NCBI RefSeq assembly: GCF_022201045.2 | Contig: NC_068558.1 | Location: 15,033,501-15,097,500 of the forward strand | Source: Citrus sinensis | Taxonomy: Eukaryota; Streptophyta; Magnoliopsida; Sapindales; Rutaceae | Reading direction: 5' to 3' | Length of the DNA stretch: 64,000 nt | In this document: positions 58,599 through 64,000 of the stretch, piece after piece | Layout of the letters: every line of letters begins with the position of its first letter | Numbering within the stretch: the stretch's first letter is position 1 | Notes under the pieces: model-generated | Database searches by the model: none | What the model saw: the letters and a program-made list of their open reading frames with translations, nothing else | What the model was told of the DNA's origin: nothing | Program-made: the position numbers and the translations under genes

Positions 58599-59812
58599 GA
58601 CAATGGACAACGGCGAAATCAAGAATAAAGTTTAGAGCTAAATGGATAAATTATTGCGACAAATTCTTGTAACGCTGGTATGATTTAATTAATGCATGAT
58701 TTAGCATTTGAGAAGCTCAAGAGATTAATTTAATTAAATACTTTTCATAAACTAAAATGTTTTATTTTTATAAAGTAAAGTATTTTGTGGATTTAAGTAA
58801 TTTGGACTTAAATGCTAAGATTTGAAATCTTTAATTTTAAATAAGTATTAAATTTCAGAGTTGGACGTTTTTATAAACATTTGAAATGTTTTGGGCCATA
58901 CTATAATTTATGAATATTTTGGACTAAAGTGAAAGGTTTTGAGAACTTTGAAAAATATAGGTATTATGTTAAAAAGGACCTTTGTGCGACATAATAAAAT
59001 CTTTGGGGCCATATCATAATTTCAAAAAGTTTGGGAAAGACAACTATTTTTAAGAAGTTCTGAAATTGGACCTATTTGTAAAGTTTTATGACGTTTTGGG
59101 CCATAGTATAATTATAGACAGTTTTGGGTCAAAGTGTAATTTTAGTGAACACTGTTACTGTAGTAAAATTCAAAAATAACGGTAATATCACTATTCCTGA
59201 GCGGCTAGCCGGATAATCAAGCAGCTAACCGCTTGAGCACGGAAATTTGTCTATAACGACTAGTTTTTGGGCTTTCACTATAAAAACTCAACTCAAACTT
59301 CATTCTAAGGACTAATACAAGGAAAAACAAGATCATATAACATATATTGAGCTTCCATTTCGCAAATCATCATTTATTGAATCATCATTGAGCTATAATT
59401 TGTTATCTACTCTTAAAGAGAGTTTCATTGTTGTGATTTTCATTTCTCATCAAATTGTGAGTGTACAAGTGTGAGAAACACTTGAGGTGAAGAGATTGAG
59501 GAGATAATCTCTCGTTGTAAAGGTTCATTGACACCTTGGAAGTCAATTATAAACATTTGAAGCCTTGGGAGGCTTGGATAGTGAAATCCTCAAGCCGGGT
59601 GAGCTTGGAGGCGTGGACGTAGGCGGGGATAGCCAAACCACGTAAAAATCATTGTGTTTGTTTTCTCTTCCCTTACTCTTTTAATATTGTGCTTGACTGA
59701 ATTTGTTGTTTTTGATTTGATTAAGGCAATAGATTAAATTGTTGTGCGAATTATATTGCATAAATTTTAAAATCCCAATTCACCCCCCCTCTTGGGTTGC
59801 ATAACTTGCATT
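58599..59812 (+). mobile_element. 5'-truncated second copy of the solo-LTR family
   Basis: Matches 47512 onward and 53280-54275 (AACGGCGAAATCAAGAATAA; ATCATCATTGAGCTATAATT; GGAGGCGTGGACGTAGGCGG), ending TTGCATTTCA. Its first 155 bp or so are missing at the junction with the copia LTR. RLP sequence starts immediately after it, at TAACAGTGACAG. Confidence 0.82.
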
Positions 59813-60448
59813 TCATAACAGTGACAGTGAAAGGGCGCGATGTGGTACTAAAAAGAATCATAACAATTTTTACAACCATTGATCTGTCCAGCAATCAGTT
59901 TCAGGGAGAAATTCCTCAAGTACTTGGAGACTTCAAATCACTGATTGTGCTCAACCTTTCTCACAATGGCCTAACAGGTTCTATTCCGGTTTCCTTTGTG
60001 AATATGACACCGCTTGAATCATTGGACCTGTCTTCTAACCAGCTTCACGGAAGGATTCCAGAGCAGTTGTTAAGCGTTATAGCCCTTGCATTGTTAAATC
60101 TTTCATATAACCGGCTTTGGGGACGCATTCCTCGCGGCAATCAATTTAATACGTTTGAAAATGATTCCTATATTGGGAACATTCATTTGTGTGGAGAGCC
60201 ATGGACAGTAACATGCATCAATGATGCCAAAAACGCCTCCTTCGGCTTCTATTGATCATAAGGAAGATGAAAGTACAAGCTGGTTTGATTGGAAAATGGC
60301 GAAGATGGGGTATGCATCTGGACTGGTAATTGGATTGTCTATTGGATACATGGTATTCTCAACAGGAAAACCACAATGGTTAGTGATGATGGTTGAAGGA
60401 GACCAGCAGAAGAAGGATAGGAGAGCGAGACGAAGACATAGGAGATAA
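59813..60448 (+). pseudogene. RLP5/RLP4 3' fragment: last LRRs, anchor and tail
   Basis: Starts inside the loop-out (TVTVKGRDVVLKRI), then the last four LRRs (SSNQFQGEIPQVLGDFKSL, SIPVSFVNMTPLESLDLSSN), GNQFNTFENDSYIGNIHLCG, and after a 5-bp deletion near 60224 (frame change) the acidic spacer (DHKEDESTSWFDWKMAKMG), helix (GLVIGLSIGYMVF) and a basic tail with stop at 60446-60448. The ATG-like start at 59797 lies in transposon sequence, so there is no real start. It is probably the other half of RLP4. Confidence 0.9.
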
Positions 60449-62116
60449 AAGAAGTAATTGAAAATCACCTACAGCCTAAGGTTAATTTGTAAGTGTGTTC
60501 GTTGCTTTAGATCAGTAGTTGTGCTATTTCTTACTGTACTTGTTGCAGAATCAACAACCATATATGTGAAGTTATATATATGAGCGCTTTAAATAAAAAT
60601 CGTCCTTTCTTTGCCTAGTGAAGGAAAAAAATTGCATAATGGGTATATAGCTTGCTCATATTCAATCACACCTCTGCTCCTCATAGTAACATAAATGCTT
60701 CAATAATTAATAATACTTTAAAACTTGTTAATTGTTGTAGTTGTTGTGCTTTGGTTATACAATATATTAAGGCTCTATTTGAGATTGAGATTCCGTAGTT
60801 GTGCCTTAGAAGTTATAACATTAAAGCGATTAGTGCTTTAGTTTAAAAGTTAAATTAATTTGATTTTATACTTGTATAATGAAAAATTTATTATATTTTT
60901 ACTAATTTTATTTAAATTATTATTTAAAAATTATATTTACTATATACTATTAACTTTTATTGTATGGTCACAATTTTTTTTTTCACAACAGCTGTAGTTT
61001 AAAATTTACGCCACCTCAATACCGAACAGTAACTAAATTGACATAATTTATTCATTTATATAAAGCTTATTTATATTACTTAGAATAATTTTTTTGAACT
61101 TTGCAATTGGTGATCTCTTCTAAAAAATAATCTTTTATTTTGTTGTACCATAAATGAATATAAAATTAAATTTAGGTTACAACTCAACTTGGTCTGGATT
61201 GATTTGACGAGGTATTAGCATAAATCTCTAGTTATATTTTGCTCTGACATATATCTTCTTGACGAAGCTCTATTATCATTCATGTTTTCAAATTTATGAA
61301 AAGTAATATTTCAATTCGTAAGAATGCAATATCATTTCATGGGCAACTTATAAGGCACACATATGCACAAAATGCACTAAAATGTGGGTACTTCAGGACA
61401 AGGAAAAAAAGATTTTCCGTAAAGAAAATAATCAATACAATTATTTTTCATATAAAGCGCTGTGAGACTTGTTTTAAATGTTCATATCTTGTATTTCACA
61501 TTAGTCTCACCATCAGTTTCATAAATGAATGCACATATCTTTATTATTATTATTATTATACTCTTTAATTATAATAAGCTAATTAAATCAACTTTACACT
61601 ATTATTAAGAGGTGTTAAGTAGGTCTCTCTATAATACTGTTATTTTTTCTACGACATCAATAATATAATAAATGTACACCTTGAGATTTTCATGAACAGT
61701 GTAAAATATTTGTATAAATAAAACTTATAAATTCTTATCTCTTAATTTGAATTCATCAACTTAATTTTGAAAGCTACCTATTGCTTATTAATTAACTAAT
61801 TATTTATCCATTTAATTAAAGTAATGGTAGAGATTAAAATATTCAAATCCAATAGGCTAGAACAATCCCATTATTAATAGTGTAAAAAGTCATACATCAT
61901 CATAGAAAATTCCAATATTTAAATGGGGTAAACGGAGAAATTGGATTTGAAGAGATTATGGAGCGCATATCTATAGACCAACTCTTTATAATAAATCAGA
62001 CATTACTCATTATGAGGACCAAATATATCTATATAAAAAATGATAAAGAAACAATTATGTGTACACCCGACTAGGATTACAGTCGTAAATTAAGTATATA
62101 AATCTAGTTGGGTTTA
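60449..62116. other. RLP 3' spacer, no gene seen
   Basis: AT-rich; 60600-60680 and 61980-62115 match the RLP2 3' spacer (18900-18970 and 19260-19390). The frame at 61296-61568 has no support. Confidence 0.5.
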
Positions 62117-63057
62117 TGGTGTATTTACTTGTGTGATTGAAAATTTGAATTCAAAATAAGAATAATTGATATTGTTTACTTGTTAAAATAGAAATTAAAG
62201 GGGAATGAGGATGAAACATATGAGGCCACTATAGTTTTGGGATTAAGGAACAAAAACTTAATTCCTATGAGGGGTTGGATTTAAGTTCCCATTCCTTTAA
62301 CTCACCATTTTACTCCACCCAAATTTCATTATTTCACTTTTATCCCAAACTAAATTATTAATATATTATTGTTATTCTTATTATTGTTATTCTTATTCTT
62401 ATCATTGTTGTCAATAATAATAATAATAATTGTTCTTATTAAATTAATATTAATAATAATGATAATATAACAATAATGACGATGACAAGAACAACAACAG
62501 CATCAACAACAATAATAATAATAATAATCATGGTCGTTGTCATCATCAAAATGACTATTATTATTGTTAAAATTATTAATATTATCGTGGATATTATTAT
62601 TATTTTCATTATTACTATCCTTAATATTAATAATAATATTATTATTTTCATTATTATTATTGTTAAAATCATCATCATCATCACCACCACCACCATCATC
62701 ACCATCATCATCATCATCATCATCATCATATTGTTACTATTATTAGTATTTTCATTATCAACTATATTGATTATTATTATTTTCATTATTAATAACAATA
62801 TTTTTTAAATAATAATATTCAAAATTATTATAATAAATAATAAAAATATGGAACTAATTAACTTAGGGCATTAATAACTTAAAACAATCAATTCCAATTC
62901 TTAGATAAAGTAAACAAATCAATAGGAATACAATCCGTTCTAATTCCGATTTTTATAGCTCAAGTAAGCATCTTATTTTGATTTTCATTCTAACCTATTC
63001 TAATTTCTACTCATTTTGATTCCAGCTCATTTTGATTATCAGTTGGTAAATGCACCA
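62117..63057. mobile_element. TTA-type MITE (PIF/Harbinger-like), copy 2, with ATT/ATC repeats
   Basis: Starts TGGTGTATTTAC and ends GTAAATGCACCA, flanked by TTA on both sides (62114-62116 and 63058-63060). The homologous site near 19388 lacks it. 62340-62810 is a mosaic of (ATT)n, (ATA)n and (ATC)n runs; open frames there on both strands are repeat translations. Confidence 0.75.
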
Positions 63058-63217
63058 TTATTGTCTTTTTTTTTTTGTTTTTTGTGTCTATGTCCAGATG
63101 GCCCCAGCAACAACATGCATTGTCATCGTGTTCATACATGATTGATTATATTGTATTATATATTGAAATACAAAAAACCAGAAAAAAATTATGGATCTTC
63201 CAAATCGCCTTATAGGT

Positions 63218-63460
63218 TCAATTGCACTTGAACAAATATAAAAGAGAATCGTCGTAACTATAGAAATCAAATTTCTCTTGCTGACACTTTCCAGCATCAA
63301 AGTTGCTAGTGTACCTCGAAATGTCATAGTTGAAGTTGTGATTCCTTTTAGCAATATCTGATGATAATATTGATGAGAACCCACAAACCTTCTTCTTAAG
63401 ATGAAGAGATCCTAACCCTATAACATCGCCCTTGTTTGGGTAATAAAATTGTGGGAACAC
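63218..63460 (-). pseudogene. Partial copy of the small unknown gene
   Basis: 80-codon frame: VIGLGSLHLKKKVCGFSSIL, IAKRNHNFNYDISRYTSNFD, then QQEKFDFYSYDDSLLYLFKC. It aligns with the C-terminal two-thirds of the 19.6-kb gene and extends past its stop. The basic N-terminal part is absent, replaced near 63460 by unrelated sequence. It lies downstream of the RLP tail on the opposite strand, as in the first unit. Confidence 0.5.
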
Positions 63461-63519
63461 GATTAAGTGTTTCTTCGTACCTCATAGCACTTTCTTCATT
63501 GTGAAACAGAGATATAAAC

Positions 63520-64000
63520 AATTCACTAACAGATAATCCCAATAGGTTTCTTGCTAGGCCTCAATAAGCGACTGTTCAAGACAAAAAGAATATACGAGCA
63601 GATAGCTTGTTAGGAAGAAACCTATAAGCAGATATTCTCGAGGAGACATTTAAGTTGAACTAACGAAAAAAAAAGACTCAATTAAAATTGCCCCATTGAT
63701 TTCTCTGAAAAATAAAGAATCGAGTTTTATCCGTTAAGGGCTTTTCTAGAGTCTAAAGTAGGAAGATTCTGCCCTCTATTAAATCTTAGAAAATTTGAAC
63801 AAATCTAAGTTTCATATTCCTCTCTCTCAGATTTTTTTTCCATGTTATCCTTTTCCTTACTCTATTTACTTAAGAAGACTTTTTTCTTTTCCTCATTCAT
63901 CTTTACAAAAAAAAAAGACACCGTATTTATTTTTTAAGCAAACCCGTAAAATTGACTTAAGCATGTAAGGGTTGAGGAGAGCACCCTACTCGCGGCATTA
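63520..64000 (+). mobile_element. Part of a Tat-type gypsy LTR, continuing beyond the window
   Basis: Contains ATACGAGCAGATAG and AATTGACTTAAGCATGTAAGG, the latter in the style of the LTR end of the 12.6-kb element (CTAACTTAGGCATCGGAGG). The last 30 bases (GAGGAGAGCACCCTACTCGC) match 430-460 in the first remnant. Boundaries cannot be set. Confidence 0.45.

Noticed and set aside
59797-60255. A separate short LRR gene starting at 59797
   Set aside because: The start lies in the end of a transposon LTR; the coding part begins mid-domain and is a truncated RLP C-terminus.
62439-62808. Long Ile/Met/Val-rich open frames on both strands
   Set aside because: Translations of (ATT)n/(ATC)n repeats inside a MITE; not proteins.

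Overview
This is nuclear DNA from a eudicot plant. It is AT-rich, with intron-poor LRR receptor-like protein (RLP) genes of the Cf-9/HcrVf type embedded in nested LTR retrotransposons (Tat-, Athila- and CRM-type Ty3/gypsy and Ty1/copia), MITEs and solo LTRs. The species cannot be fixed from sequence alone; a woody rosid is a guess. I see no bacterial, organellar or free-virus features, no tRNA or rRNA gene, and no CRISPR.

Layout. 1-1.9 kb: decayed Tat-type gag-protease-RT remnant. 1.9-9.8 kb: RLP1, almost whole but broken by one 7-bp deletion, then spacer with an inverted-repeat element and a TTA-flanked MITE. 9.8-18.8 kb: RLP2, with two nonsense codons and two frameshifts, and split in its membrane anchor by a 6-kb Tat-type element with a CATGG target duplication. 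That element has no pol but carries a gag remnant, a 68-bp tandem repeat and a spliced antisense ORF. 19-22.1 kb: a small unknown minus-strand gene plus a partial duplicate of its block.

22.1-36.0 kb: one 13.9-kb Athila-type element on the minus strand (1450-bp LTRs, about 1% diverged; GTATG target duplication). Gag and pol are broken and gag is tandemly duplicated. Between integrase and the 3' LTR, where an envelope-like gene is usual, lies an accessory module: a short ORF, a 184-aa ORF with a basic/Cys segment resembling plant-virus nucleic-acid-binding proteins, and an intact 226-aa LOG (cytokinin-activating phosphoribohydrolase)-like ORF ending in an EAR-like LxLxL motif. This is the most interesting part of the window.

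36-46.3 kb: fragments of host genes (SOUL heme-binding exon, HIPP metal-binding exon), a 2.3-kb solo LTR in the promoter of RLP3 (which has lost all its LRRs), a Mutator-type MITE, a short hairpin, and the 5' end of RLP4. 46.3-59.8 kb: nested insertions. A minus-strand copia element sits in RLP4, a solo LTR sits in the copia element, and a young CRM-like gypsy element sits in that solo LTR. The copia 5' LTR is then fused to a fragment of a second copy of the solo-LTR family. 59.8-64 kb: 3' end of an RLP, a second TTA-flanked MITE, another partial copy of the small gene, and a piece of a Tat-type LTR.

Overall this is a tandem RLP cluster whose repeating unit includes the small minus-strand gene. 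Every RLP copy here is broken. Retroelement insertion, small indels and C-to-T type nonsense mutations account for the damage. The retroelement genes are decaying too; the LOG-like ORF and the small 112-codon gene are the longest clean reading frames outside this decay.
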